Source: Bdellovibrionaceae bacterium UBA6502
Lineage (GTDB): Bacteria > Bdellovibrionota > Bdellovibrionia > Bdellovibrionales > UBA840
Direction of reading: 5' to 3'
Assembly: GCA_002436415.1 (NCBI GenBank)
Contig: DJMA01000055.1
Location: 1 to 64,000 of the forward strand
Length of the DNA stretch: 64,000 bases
Shown here: one piece after another, positions 44,078 to 51,853 of the stretch
Layout of the letters: every line of letters begins with the position of its first letter
How positions within the stretch are numbered: position 1 is the first letter of the stretch
Notes under the pieces: model-generated
Databases searched by the model: none
Told to the model about the DNA's origin: nothing
The model's input: only the letters and a program-made list of their open reading frames with translations
Made by a program: the position numbers and the translations under genes

Positions 44078-44391
44078 AATAGTAACTCCTTAAAAGAAAG
44101 GATAAAGATAGCATAAAGCATAGAGGGCTATGGACTATAGAATCTACAAAGCAAAAGTCCTCCTGGAGAATCTATGAGATTTCAAACATTAGAAGTAATT
44201 TTCTGTAAATAAGACCATAGCTGACAAGTTTTTTGACAGTACTTTTGAGTGTACTAATTGTAAATATGTAGGTTCCAAGAAACACTTGAAACTTATGACT
44301 TCAATTTTTCACAAAAAAAAGCCTGGATAAACCAGGCCTCTTTTTTTAGATCCAACAATAGATTTTGGGCAAATTAGGGATCCTTATAAAA
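44078..44391. other. Intergenic region between the kinase gene and the 44392 gene
   Basis: This 314-base region holds the terminator at 44315-44345 and the promoter of the kinase gene, which I cannot locate. On the plus strand a TTGACA (44233-44238) and an AGTAC/GTACT inverted repeat (44238-44255) precede the terminator by about 60-80 bases; see the small-RNA candidate in the findings. Confidence 0.35.
44315..44345. terminator. Bidirectional terminator
   Basis: GCCTGG (44321-44326) pairs with CCAGGC (44332-44337), flanked by an A tract on the left and CTCTTTTTTT on the right. On the minus strand it follows the gene ending at 44392 by about 45 bases. Confidence 0.85.
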
Positions 44392-45012
44392 TTAATCACA
44401 TCCTTGGTAAGGAAACTGTACAATCTCATAATCGGTTTTACTCAACTTCATTTGCTTTAAGCTCTTTAGCATTAAGCTTTCATATTTTGTTTTGTATTCC
44501 TTTTCAATTTTTTCCAATAACTTAGAATCATCTCCCGCGTCGGTGAGTTCTTCGCCGTATTCGGTTCTCATTTCATCTAAATCTTCCCAGGCACTTAGCT
44601 CATTGCTAAATGGAATCTTACCACTATCAAAGTTAGGAAAATCCGTCTTTGGAGAAATTTTAAAGGGTGCTTGATGTAGTTTTGAACTTAAATATTTCAA
44701 CTGCTCTGCATTCGCCTTTTCAGGATGGATTAAGATATAAGCCTCACATTCATCTTTTTCTAAAAGACTAGCTTTGTACTTTTCCGGAAGACGAACACAT
44801 TCTTTTTCTGCTCCGTCTTTATTTTTTTCGTTGGCCTGCTTTAAAAGACTTTTTGTTTTTGGTTTGCGAGAAGAGTCTAAAATTGTAAATCCATAAGAAA
44901 CACCAAAGTCAGTGCATACATCTCTATCTTGAAACATATCCATGATTTCTTCGTCTGAGGTTGTGGCCATTGCTAAGTTTGATAACATTATAATGAATAC
45001 GACTTTCCACAT
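44392..45012 (-). CDS. Exported protein of unknown function
   Basis: 206 residues from the ATG at 45012, preceded by TAGGAG; a longer frame to 45090 ignores this site. A signal peptide (MWKVVFIIMLSNLAMA) precedes a Lys/Glu-rich helical protein with four cysteines (VCTDFG, KECVRLPE, DECEAYI and a final GCD), possibly two disulfides. No family is recognised. It is divergent from the small gene at 45209. Confidence 0.6.
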   Translation of the reverse strand: MWKVVFIIMLSNLAMATTSDEEIMDMFQDRDVCTDFGVSYGFTILDSSRKPKTKSLLKQANEKNKDGAEKECVRLPEKYKASLLEKDECEAYILIHPEKANAEQLKYLSSKLHQAPFKISPKTDFPNFDSGKIPFSNELSAWEDLDEMRTEYGEELTDAGDDSKLLEKIEKEYKTKYESLMLKSLKQMKLSKTDYEIVQFPYQGCD

Positions 45013-45208
45013 AGTTTCACTCCTAAGTCCATACAAATATACTAAGATGAATTCGTGTATTTTCCGCCCTTTGGTCTTAGAAAAAGTCAAAAACCCAGAC
45101 CTAAGCCTTGGCTTATGTGTAAATCCTTACGCAAAACTTTCAACAAGGCACGAATATTTCTTTCTTCAAAAAAACTACTATAAATACATAAACAATCAAG
45201 GAGGATAT

Positions 45209-45373
45209 ATGAGTTTATCAAAGATACAATCAAGAAGAGCAATCGATGCATACCTAAATGAGTCTTATTCAGACAATCACCTAATCGATTTACCGGTCGG
45301 CAAAAAAAATAAAGTCTTAGAAAAAGACTTCAAAACTTTCTCAGAAATTTTACAAGAAAAAGTAGCGCTATAA
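45209..45373 (+). CDS. Small basic-helical protein, 54 residues
   Basis: A strong ribosome site (AAGGAGGATAT) stands right before the ATG at 45209. The 54-residue product (MSLSKIQSRRAIDAYLNES, later GKKNKVLEKDFKTFSEILQ) is helical and charged with no signal peptide. The reading frame extends upstream without a sensible start, so I use 45209. The terminator at 45413 follows. Function is unknown; small size and strong translation signals suggest an abundant small protein. Confidence 0.7.
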   Translation: MSLSKIQSRRAIDAYLNESYSDNHLIDLPVGKKNKVLEKDFKTFSEILQEKVAL

Positions 45374-45412
45374 AAAGAGGTAGAATGGAAAAAAGAATCA
45401 ATGCATTAGAGA

Positions 45413-45450
45413 AACAATCTCTAGAAAAAACTAGAGATTGTTTTTTTTAA
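45413..45450 (+). terminator. Strong rho-independent terminator
   Basis: AACAATCTCTAG (45413-45424) and CTAGAGATTGTT (45431-45442) make a 12-bp perfect stem with an A6 loop, followed by TTTTTT. It ends the transcript of the 54-residue gene and also lies just beyond the stop of the convergent sodC. Confidence 0.92.
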
Positions 45451-45981
45451 TTATTTAATTACAGCACAAGCGATTCTTTTCCCTGCTGCCCCACTAGGTT
45501 GAGACTTTAAATCATCAGATCCAGCATGCAAAACAAAGGCTCTGTTTAAAATCGAAAACTTATCAGCCTCTTTTAAACTTGCACGAGGAATTTCAATCTC
45601 GGCTTTGACTTGTCCGTTTTCATCAGCACTTACATTACCCAAATCTCCAAGATGGCGCTTCTCAGCCTCAGGCCCCGCATGACTATGACCTTCGGGAGCA
45701 AAATGTCCACCAGCTGATTTTCCATCCGCTGAAGAACAATCACCATTTTCGTGAATGTGAAAACCATGCTTTGAGTTTGGTTTCAAACCACTGATATTAA
45801 GCTTTGCCATTACTATGCCTTTTTTTGTTTGATAAAGCTTTATATCTCCTGCTACAGAACTACCACTTTTGGCAGCCAATGTGCTCGTAATCTGCTCGCT
45901 CGATCCATACTTGCAATGAGCACAAGAGATCATAAACAAGCTAAGTCCCAATACTAAAAATGTCTTAATTGAAGTTTTCAA
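45451..45981 (-). CDS. sodC: Cu/Zn superoxide dismutase, lipoprotein form
   Basis: 176 residues with lipobox LFMISC (Cys20). The Cu/Zn ligands lie in GFHIHENGDC (first two His), GGHFAPEGHSHAGPEAEKRHLGDLG and, near the C-terminus, FVLHAGSDD; the disulfide pair is Cys in ENGDC and in KRIACAVIK. It dismutates superoxide in the periplasm. Lipid anchoring is known in some Gram-negatives. It is convergent with the 54-residue gene and separated from it by a terminator. Confidence 0.95.
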   Translation of the reverse strand: MKTSIKTFLVLGLSLFMISCAHCKYGSSEQITSTLAAKSGSSVAGDIKLYQTKKGIVMAKLNISGLKPNSKHGFHIHENGDCSSADGKSAGGHFAPEGHSHAGPEAEKRHLGDLGNVSADENGQVKAEIEIPRASLKEADKFSILNRAFVLHAGSDDLKSQPSGAAGKRIACAVIK

Positions 45982-46425
45982 TGAGTTCTCCTTTTGATTA
46001 AATTCTATTTACCAAGCATAGTCCTTTGCTATTAGTGATAAAAGCTTATTCCTAAATTAAACACCTTCCTTTGTTTGAAACTTAAATAGACACAAACAGC
46101 TATCTATAAACTAACTGACTAGCTCGTGGTATTTTTGTTTTAAAAGTCTTTGTGTTTGTTTATTGCTTTGAGAACTTATTCCCCTGTTAGATCATTGGTT
46201 GATATAAGCTCAAAAGGCTTTTAAACTCATTTCCTTAGTATTTTGCTAACAATTTTAACGATTAGAAGAACTTCTCCCCTTGAATTGTTATGATTTCTTA
46301 AAGATTGGTAATTTTCGTAATAATTGCTTCTTTCATTCAATTCTTAGCTAAAAAATGCCGTTAAGCTGTTGGTAAGTAACGACAAACTATTTCCCTCACT
46401 AACAAATAAGGTAGGTCAAACTAGA
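45982..46425. other. Intergenic region without clear features
   Basis: About 440 AT-rich bases between divergent sodC and the solute-binding protein gene. I see no convincing promoter, hairpin or coding frame. The 46369-46425 part is an open N-terminal extension of the next gene but carries no ribosome site. Confidence 0.35.
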
Positions 46426-47229
46426 ATGTCAAAAGCGTTTCGATTTCTATTTATTGCACTTTCATTAATTTTGATTAGCTTCAATGAGAAGCAGCCATTA
46501 ATGGCAGACCAGAGCACATCCAAAATCAGTCTTAATTTCTCTACAACAGAATGGTGCCCTTACATTTGCAACGACAAAAGTAAGCCAGGTTTTGCAGTTG
46601 AATACCTTCAACAAATTTTCAAACAAGCACAACTTGATATCGAATACAAAATCATGCCCTGGTCACGAGCCATTTTTCTGGCAAAACAAGGAAAAGATTT
46701 TGATGGTCTGTTGACCGTTTCCAATACAGAAGCCCCAGGTATGAAACTAACTAACAGCCCTAGCTTTAGCTATCGCGCTTGTTTTTACGGAAAAAAAACC
46801 TTCGCCTGGAAATATGAAGACCTGGAATCTGTAAAAGAAATTCGCCTAGGCGCGATTCAAAGCTACGGTTACAGTGAAGATTTAGACAAATACATTTCTC
46901 AGAAACCAAAAAACGTTGAAATTATCACTGACCGAGATTCTTTGAATCGTTTTACTAAACTACTCGATTCCGGCAGAATTGATGTTTTTGTTGGCGATCA
47001 AAATGTGGTTCATTACCAAACCAAATTAGAAAGAATTAAAGAACTAGGTTGTCTTCCTAAAAATGATGTTTTTATTGCCCTAAATCCCAAATACAAACAT
47101 GTGGATGAGGTCATAGAACGTCTTGATAAAGTCATGCAAAACAAGTCAAATAAAGAGCTATTCCAAGACTTAAAGAACAAATACCTTAAAAATCAAAAAT
47201 TGAGCGAGCACAGTTTTCAGCGCCTTTAA
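46426..47229 (+). CDS. Periplasmic solute-binding protein (family 3-like)
   Basis: 267 residues from the ATG at 46426, chosen because the signal peptide begins there (SKAFRFLFIALSLILISF); in-frame starts from 46369 only extend it. The body has the amino-acid/polar binding-protein fold: WCPYICNDKSKPGFAVEYLQQIF, then MPWSRAIFLAKQGKDFDGLL, then GAIQSYGYSEDLD and a hinge followed by IDVFVGDQNVVHY. It may bind an amino acid, or act as a detached sensor component, since no permease or ATPase gene is adjacent. Cys pairs are unusual for this family. Confidence 0.78.
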   Translation: MSKAFRFLFIALSLILISFNEKQPLMADQSTSKISLNFSTTEWCPYICNDKSKPGFAVEYLQQIFKQAQLDIEYKIMPWSRAIFLAKQGKDFDGLLTVSNTEAPGMKLTNSPSFSYRACFYGKKTFAWKYEDLESVKEIRLGAIQSYGYSEDLDKYISQKPKNVEIITDRDSLNRFTKLLDSGRIDVFVGDQNVVHYQTKLERIKELGCLPKNDVFIALNPKYKHVDEVIERLDKVMQNKSNKELFQDLKNKYLKNQKLSEHSFQRL

Positions 47230-47237
47230 ATCCAACA

Positions 47238-47272
47238 TTGACATATACCCTACCCCAGTATAGTTGGGGTTC
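47238..47272 (+). promoter_or_regulatory. TTGACA promoter element with operator-like palindrome and hairpin
   Basis: A consensus -35 TTGACA (47238-47243) is followed by TATAC (47244-47248) and GTATA (47258-47262) around a C-rich core (CCTACCCCA), then ACCCCA/TGGGGT forms a hairpin (about 47252-47270) just before an ATG at 47273. Palindromes with such C/G-rich cores resemble operators of CsoR/FrmR-type metal or formaldehyde repressors. The likeness is by eye and the downstream gene is not a recognisable repressor. Confidence 0.4.
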
Positions 47273-47401
47273 ATGGCCCATATTAGAAAAAATCAAAAAG
47301 GTAATTCTACGGATCAGCCATGGATACCGCAAAAAAAGATCTTAGAAAATTTAGACATCTCACACATTATTATCGAAGAAACTAGTTGCTCAGATTTTTG
47401 A
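47273..47401 (+). CDS. Short ORF, 42 residues, unknown
   Basis: ATG at 47273 runs 42 codons to a TGA at 47399-47401. A GGGG run three bases ahead may act as ribosome site and is partly in a hairpin. The product (MAHIRKNQKGNSTDQPW, later NLDISHIIIEETSCSDF) matches no family I know. Its last bases form a hairpin (GTTGCTCA/TGAGCAAC, 47385-47406). It stands between the solute-binding gene and the convergent GST gene. Coding status is uncertain; the promoter-like elements ahead argue for transcription. Confidence 0.35.
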   Translation: MAHIRKNQKGNSTDQPWIPQKKILENLDISHIIIEETSCSDF

Positions 47402-47414
47402 GCAACCCCTCCCT

Positions 47415-48080
47415 CTATAAATTGGTAGAAAAACCACCCACTCGCTCAAGCGCTCTTTGATAGGCTTCTCTTTTTTCCATATTCTCAATAAATTTTCTGC
47501 AATTGGCAAAGTTACTTAAACCAACTCTGGCTTCTGCCACCTTTAAACTATAGCCCAAGACAATATCGGCAGCAGACAATTCCTCGCCACAAAGCCAAGG
47601 CCCTTTCCCTAAATCTTGGTTTAACAAAAATAAAATACGATCCGTTCTTGGACTGAGAATTATTGTATGTATTTTTTTACTTACCGTTTCTAAAATTGGT
47701 TTTAAAAAGAAAGGAACACTAGTAGTTACTTTGTGAAATAAAAACGAAGTAAATAACATCGGCATCAAACTCGCTTGAGAAGCATGAAACCAAAAATTAT
47801 ATTTTTCGTAACTCTCCGAGTTTTTTTCAGGACGCAAGGGCTGTTGGCTTTGTCGGTCTAAAATATAATCTATAATCGCGTTTGTTTCAGCAATGACTTT
47901 GCCATCCATTTCTACAAGGGGTGATGTTCCAAAGGGATGTAACTTTTTAAAATCTTCTGGAGCTAATTTGGTAGTTTTGTCTCGTTTGTAAAGCTTAATT
48001 TCGTAATCTAAGCCTAGCTCCTCTAAAAGCCAAACAATTCGAATTGCCTGTGAATTTTCTAAATAATGAACCTTAATCAT
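47415..48080 (-). CDS. Glutathione S-transferase family protein
   Basis: 221 residues. A thioredoxin-like N-terminal domain (MIKVHYLENSQAIRIVWLLEELGLDYEI, then FGTSPLVEMDGKVIAETNAIIDYIL, quoted in parts) contains the glutathione-contact Pro and the ETNAI loop of GSTs. The helical C-terminal domain has GPWLCGEELSAADIVLGYSL. The family conjugates glutathione to electrophiles or reduces peroxides. The catalytic Ser/Tyr/Cys position is not certain (Ser10 in LENSQAIR is likely). A single gene, convergent with the short ORF at 47273. Confidence 0.9.
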   Translation of the reverse strand: MIKVHYLENSQAIRIVWLLEELGLDYEIKLYKRDKTTKLAPEDFKKLHPFGTSPLVEMDGKVIAETNAIIDYILDRQSQQPLRPEKNSESYEKYNFWFHASQASLMPMLFTSFLFHKVTTSVPFFLKPILETVSKKIHTIILSPRTDRILFLLNQDLGKGPWLCGEELSAADIVLGYSLKVAEARVGLSNFANCRKFIENMEKREAYQRALERVGGFSTNL

Positions 48081-48131
48081 AGTTCCTCCCCTGACATATT
48101 TTACTGAGTACTTTTACCAGGGCAAGAAAAA

Positions 48132-49031
48132 CTAAAAGATCTGTCCCCGTGTCTTGCTAGAGTTAACCCATAACAGAAAATACATCCACAACAAATGAGC
48201 CATTGCTAAATGAAGCATTTTTAAAGCACTTGGCGAAAGGCTCAATAATGTTACAAAGCCAATTGCAACCGCTAAAGCCGTAAGTGCCATAAAGTTTCTG
48301 CTTCGAGTTTTAAACAACTCGGTTCGCTCTTTTTGAAAACCTAAAGAATAAAAAATAACTAAAGCAAAGCTACAAGCTAAAAAAGGATGGCTCGCTCGCA
48401 AACGCACAAATACATGACTATCTTGCGAGAAGTCTTTCATGAAACCCAATAGCAAGTCAGTGCTAGGAAACAAAGTACCACTCAAGGCGGCTAATGATCC
48501 AGCGGAAGCCACTACAAGTAAGAATAAACAAAGACCTGAATATTTGGAGAATTTGAGAAGGGATTTTCTAAAGCCAATTAAATCTGGAAAGCGAATAAAG
48601 TCATAACAAAGAGCTAAACTTCCGGTTAACAACATTGAGTTAATCTGATGAATCCCCATCCAATAAGCTCTAGCCAAACTTGCGTCACTACCAACAAGAC
48701 CTTTTAAAACCAATTGCGCGCCAATTAAAGACTCGGTGATCGTAAAAAATAAAACAAATAAACTGCCAATTTTTAAGGCTCTGTTGTGGCGTTTAAAGGC
48801 CATCACGACAAAAATCAAAATCAATATTCCGTAAATTCCAGTAGATAAGCGGTGGGAAAACTCGATCCAAGTAGCAATGGGTTTTTGCGTAGGCACCCAT
48901 TCACCGTGACAAAGTGGCCAGTGCTCGCCACAGCCGTCTCCTGATTTAGAAATTCGAACCCAAGCCCCCCAAATGATAACAAAAACACTGTAGTAAATTA
49001 AAGCTAGGTTGAATTTTCTGATTTTTTCCAT
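48132..49031 (-). CDS. ctaA: Heme A synthase (COX15/CtaA family)
   Basis: 299 residues with about eight membrane helices in two pseudo-repeats. The conserved heme-ligand His residues lie in IEFSHRLSTG, GIHQIN, RASHPFLA and LHLAMAHLLW. The extracytoplasmic loop CGEHWPLCHGEW contains the Cys pair of group-1 CtaA proteins. The enzyme oxidises heme O to heme A for aa3-type cytochrome oxidases. No ctaB or cox gene is in the window. It stands alone, divergent from the 381-base gap before the sigma-like gene. Confidence 0.9.
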   Translation of the reverse strand: MEKIRKFNLALIYYSVFVIIWGAWVRISKSGDGCGEHWPLCHGEWVPTQKPIATWIEFSHRLSTGIYGILILIFVVMAFKRHNRALKIGSLFVLFFTITESLIGAQLVLKGLVGSDASLARAYWMGIHQINSMLLTGSLALCYDFIRFPDLIGFRKSLLKFSKYSGLCLFLLVVASAGSLAALSGTLFPSTDLLLGFMKDFSQDSHVFVRLRASHPFLACSFALVIFYSLGFQKERTELFKTRSRNFMALTALAVAIGFVTLLSLSPSALKMLHLAMAHLLWMYFLLWVNSSKTRGQIF

Positions 49032-49412
49032 ATGAGCGAAGACTACTCGCAGAATTCTACAAATGCAAGATTAACAAGCCTCGTGAGCTAAATGATCTCC
49101 CTTTGAAAAGCCATTTGTCTCGGTGCAAAATTCTTGTCAAAACCATGTTAATCTAAGCTTGTCCATAGCTTTAAAAAGGAAACCTACAAACTAAAGAAAA
49201 AAGCACTGGTAAAGGCAAATGTGCAGACTTCTCCAATAAACTTAAAAAGCTTTAAAACACTATGAAAGTATCTTTTAGAAGCCAATTTATGAGATTTACT
49301 AAAGCCTTATTTATGAGAATCTTTTTCAAAAGCTTACTCAAACAAGAATTTCTAATTCTATTTAGAGTCATTATTTTTAATAATAATAGCCCTAACCAAA
49401 AGGGCTTAAATA
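49032..49412. other. Divergent intergenic region with a hairpin over the next gene's ribosome site
   Basis: About 380 AT-rich bases. The only clear feature is AGCCCT (49388-49393) pairing with AGGGCT (49401-49406) around a seven-base loop. The AAAGGG of the hairpin is the probable ribosome site of the GTG at 49413. A plus-strand frame through 49262-49507 lacks a ribosome site and overlaps the real gene, so I do not call it. Confidence 0.45.
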
Positions 49413-50567
49413 GTGAACAAATTTACTTTCTCTACACTGGTGTTTTTAATCATTGGCTGTTTTTTCAGTGTAATCACTCACGCAAACTCTTGTCGGTTTT
49501 CCCCTAACCGTTTTACCTATTTCGAGAATGACGCACATATTATCGACTCCTTAGGAGTATCTAAGACAAAGTTGGCTGCCAGATACCAATTAGAATTCAC
49601 TAACTACAAAGTAGCTACCCTGGCTGATACTAATTTTTTAATTGGTCTTTACGATAAAATTTTAAAAAAATCTAAAACCTACAATATAAGCTCACAGGAA
49701 GCTCAACAATTAAACTCACTAAATTCAAAATTTAATTTTTCAAAAAATGATGTCATAGAGCCAAAACAAATTGAAAAAATATTTTTAGCTGTGAACTATT
49801 ATTTAGCGCAAAAAAAGGCCACGCAAAGCGCCTACTTTTATAAGAGCCTTGATAAGGAAGCGGTTTTACAAGAAAGCCTAAACTCCTTGGTTCTTAGTCT
49901 TCGGGATGTCAGCTTAAGAAACAAGACAAAAGAAAATCCTCTGGTTTTTTACTCCGCCTTTTACAGAAAAGCGGCCAAATGGATCAATCGTTTGAGATTT
50001 GATAACTACTCAGGTGGAAGTCAAATCATGAAACTAAACGAATACAAATTACGTGAGTTTGTGAACTTTGACCTAGAAAGAAAAAAACTAGAGCAAAAGT
50101 ACATGAGAGAACTAAGCACTAAAGAATATTTTGAAGCAGCAAAAAAAGCTTACCCAAAGTCAAAATACACTACGGATCTAGGAACATTTGCTAACTTCAT
50201 TGAAAGTGTTCGACACAACCAAGACGGCTACAAAAATTATATGAGTGTCTGGCAAGTTGATTCGGATGTGTTTTTAGCAGACTCCGCCTTTATAGACCTG
50301 TTAATTTATTCGAAAGACTTAAACGCCGACACCTTCGAACAATACCTCCGTAAATTTTCAATAGAACAAGTTAGGTCTGCAATTTCTAGGACCAATCGAT
50401 TGAATCAGAAAATCATTTCTCTACGTTTTTTTCAAAATATGTCCAGAGAAAGTGTTCACGAGATCATAAGCTATTGGTTAAACTTTGACATCACTGTACC
50501 CAATTACCGCTCTCTTGAGAGACGAGCTTTCATCTCTTTTAGAAAAGAATTAGAAGGATTGCTTTAA
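49413..50567 (+). CDS. Exported protein with sigma-70-factor-like body
   Basis: 384 residues from GTG at 49413. Residues 1-25 form a classical signal peptide (hydrophobic FSTLVFLIIGCFFSVI, cut after THA). The remainder resembles a sigma-70 factor: residues about 147-194 match region 2 in pattern (VLQESLNSLVLSLRDVSLRN, then FYSAFYRKAAKWINRLR), residues about 212-247 match region 3 (ERKKLEQKYMRELSTKEYFEAA), and residues about 318-382 match region 4 (LNQKIISLRFFQNMS, then VPNYRSLERRAFISFRKEL, the helix-turn-helix). A cytoplasmic sigma factor should not carry a signal peptide. It may be an exapted, exported relative, or the signal may serve as a membrane anchor. The likeness is by eye; a profile search would settle it. 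Ribosome site may be held in a hairpin. Confidence 0.6.
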   Translation: MNKFTFSTLVFLIIGCFFSVITHANSCRFSPNRFTYFENDAHIIDSLGVSKTKLAARYQLEFTNYKVATLADTNFLIGLYDKILKKSKTYNISSQEAQQLNSLNSKFNFSKNDVIEPKQIEKIFLAVNYYLAQKKATQSAYFYKSLDKEAVLQESLNSLVLSLRDVSLRNKTKENPLVFYSAFYRKAAKWINRLRFDNYSGGSQIMKLNEYKLREFVNFDLERKKLEQKYMRELSTKEYFEAAKKAYPKSKYTTDLGTFANFIESVRHNQDGYKNYMSVWQVDSDVFLADSAFIDLLIYSKDLNADTFEQYLRKFSIEQVRSAISRTNRLNQKIISLRFFQNMSRESVHEIISYWLNFDITVPNYRSLERRAFISFRKELEGLL

Positions 50568-50698
50568 TTTTATACATTTTCTGATTATTTTTAAATACTT
50601 CAACGCGAAAAACCAAGTCCCTACTAGCCTTGCAAGTAAAGCTTCTCTACAATTAAAACCTAGTTTTATTGGCCACATCAGCCACTACGGAGAACAAT

Positions 50699-51772
50699 AT
50701 GGAAAACATCAAAGAATCTGTACAAGAGTATTATGGTAAAGAATTAAAGTCCTCAGCAGACCTAAAAACCAATGCCTGCTGCACTAATGTAGAATACCCA
50801 GATAAAATTAAAAAAATCCTCTCTCAAGTACATGACGAAGTGATGAGTAAGTATTACGGCTGTGGCTTAACCATTCCCAATGAATTGGAAGGACTTAAAG
50901 TTTTAGATCTAGGATCAGGAAGCGGTAGAGACTGTTATTTAGCGAGTAGCTTGGTTGGTGAAAATGGATACGTCATTGGCGTTGATATGACAGATGAGCA
51001 ACTCGAGGTAGCAAATCGACATATTGACTATCACACGGAAAAATTTGGTTTTAAAAAAGCAAATGTGGAATTTAAAAAAGGTTCTATCGAGGCACTAGAT
51101 GAATTAGACATCGCCGATAATTCATTAGATTTAATCATTTCAAATTGCGTGATCAACCTATCCACCGACAAACCAAAGGTACTAAAAGACTGCTACAACA
51201 AACTAAAAGAAGGCGGAGAAATGTATTTCTCTGATGTATATGTTAACCGTAGAATCCCAAATGAACTTGCCTCTGACCCTGTTATTTATGGCGAGTGTCT
51301 GGGAGGAGCTCTGTACTGGAATGACTTCTTAGATTTCAGCATCAAAGCTGGCTTTACAGACCCGAGAGTGGTTGAAGCAGAGGCTATTACAATTGAAAAC
51401 CCAGCTCTTCAAGAAAAGCTAGAAGGCTATGAGTTTTATTCTGTAACTTACCGATTATTTAAAATTCCACGCTTAGAAAAAGACTGTGAAGACTATGGAC
51501 AAGCCGTAATATACAAAGGCAGCATGGCTGATTCTCCAAACTACTTTAAGATGGACGATGGCCATGTATTTGAAAAAGGAAAAGTACACCCAGTGTGCGG
51601 AAACTCCTATTTAATGCTAGAGCAAACCCGTTTTAAGGATCATTTTGAGTTTATAGGTAGCTTTGACAATCATTTCGGAATTTTCCCAGGTTGTGGAACA
51701 TCAAATCCTTTTGAGAGCCTACACAGCGAAGCCCCAAGTGGCGCCGCCAGCACAGGATCCAGTTGTTGTTAA
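50699..51772 (+). CDS. arsM: Arsenite methyltransferase
   Basis: 357 residues from the ATG at 50699 (GGAG six bases ahead); an in-frame TTG at 50669 is less likely. Class I fold with VLDLGSGSGRDCYLAS and GVDMTDEQ. Conserved cysteines fit those of ArsM/AS3MT: Cys27 or 28 (NACCTN), Cys54 (YYGCGL), Cys150 (ISNCVINLS) and Cys200 (GECLGGALY), with the last two separated by 50 residues as in characterised enzymes. It methylates As(III) to volatile or less toxic species using SAM. The C-terminus ends in Cys-Cys. The gene is convergent with pstB across a terminator, within an arsenic/phosphate block. Confidence 0.93.
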   Translation: MENIKESVQEYYGKELKSSADLKTNACCTNVEYPDKIKKILSQVHDEVMSKYYGCGLTIPNELEGLKVLDLGSGSGRDCYLASSLVGENGYVIGVDMTDEQLEVANRHIDYHTEKFGFKKANVEFKKGSIEALDELDIADNSLDLIISNCVINLSTDKPKVLKDCYNKLKEGGEMYFSDVYVNRRIPNELASDPVIYGECLGGALYWNDFLDFSIKAGFTDPRVVEAEAITIENPALQEKLEGYEFYSVTYRLFKIPRLEKDCEDYGQAVIYKGSMADSPNYFKMDDGHVFEKGKVHPVCGNSYLMLEQTRFKDHFEFIGSFDNHFGIFPGCGTSNPFESLHSEAPSGAASTGSSCC

Positions 51773-51782
51773 AATTTAACTA

Positions 51783-51818
51783 AAAAAAATCTCGCTTCTT
51801 GCAAACGAGATTTTTTTT
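51783..51818. terminator. Bidirectional terminator between arsM and pstB
   Basis: AAAAAAATCTCG (51783-51794) pairs with CGAGATTTTTTT (51806-51817) around an 11-base loop, giving T tracts in both directions. Confidence 0.9.
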
Positions 51819-51853
51819 GAAATTTGCCTCTTAAAAATCTACAGCACTAAAAA

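Noticed and set aside
44238..44255. AGTAC-N8-GTACT palindrome as an operator of the kinase gene
   Set aside because: It is over 150 bases upstream of the kinase start and no second copy was seen; kept only as part of the weak small-RNA candidate.
44942..45208. N-terminal extension of the 54-residue gene
   Set aside because: The AAGGAGG at 45199-45205 fixes the start at 45209; the extension overlaps the divergent gene and has no start signal.
49262..49507. Plus-strand 81-codon frame ahead of the sigma-like gene
   Set aside because: No ribosome site, unusual composition and overlap with the better-supported GTG-started gene at 49413.
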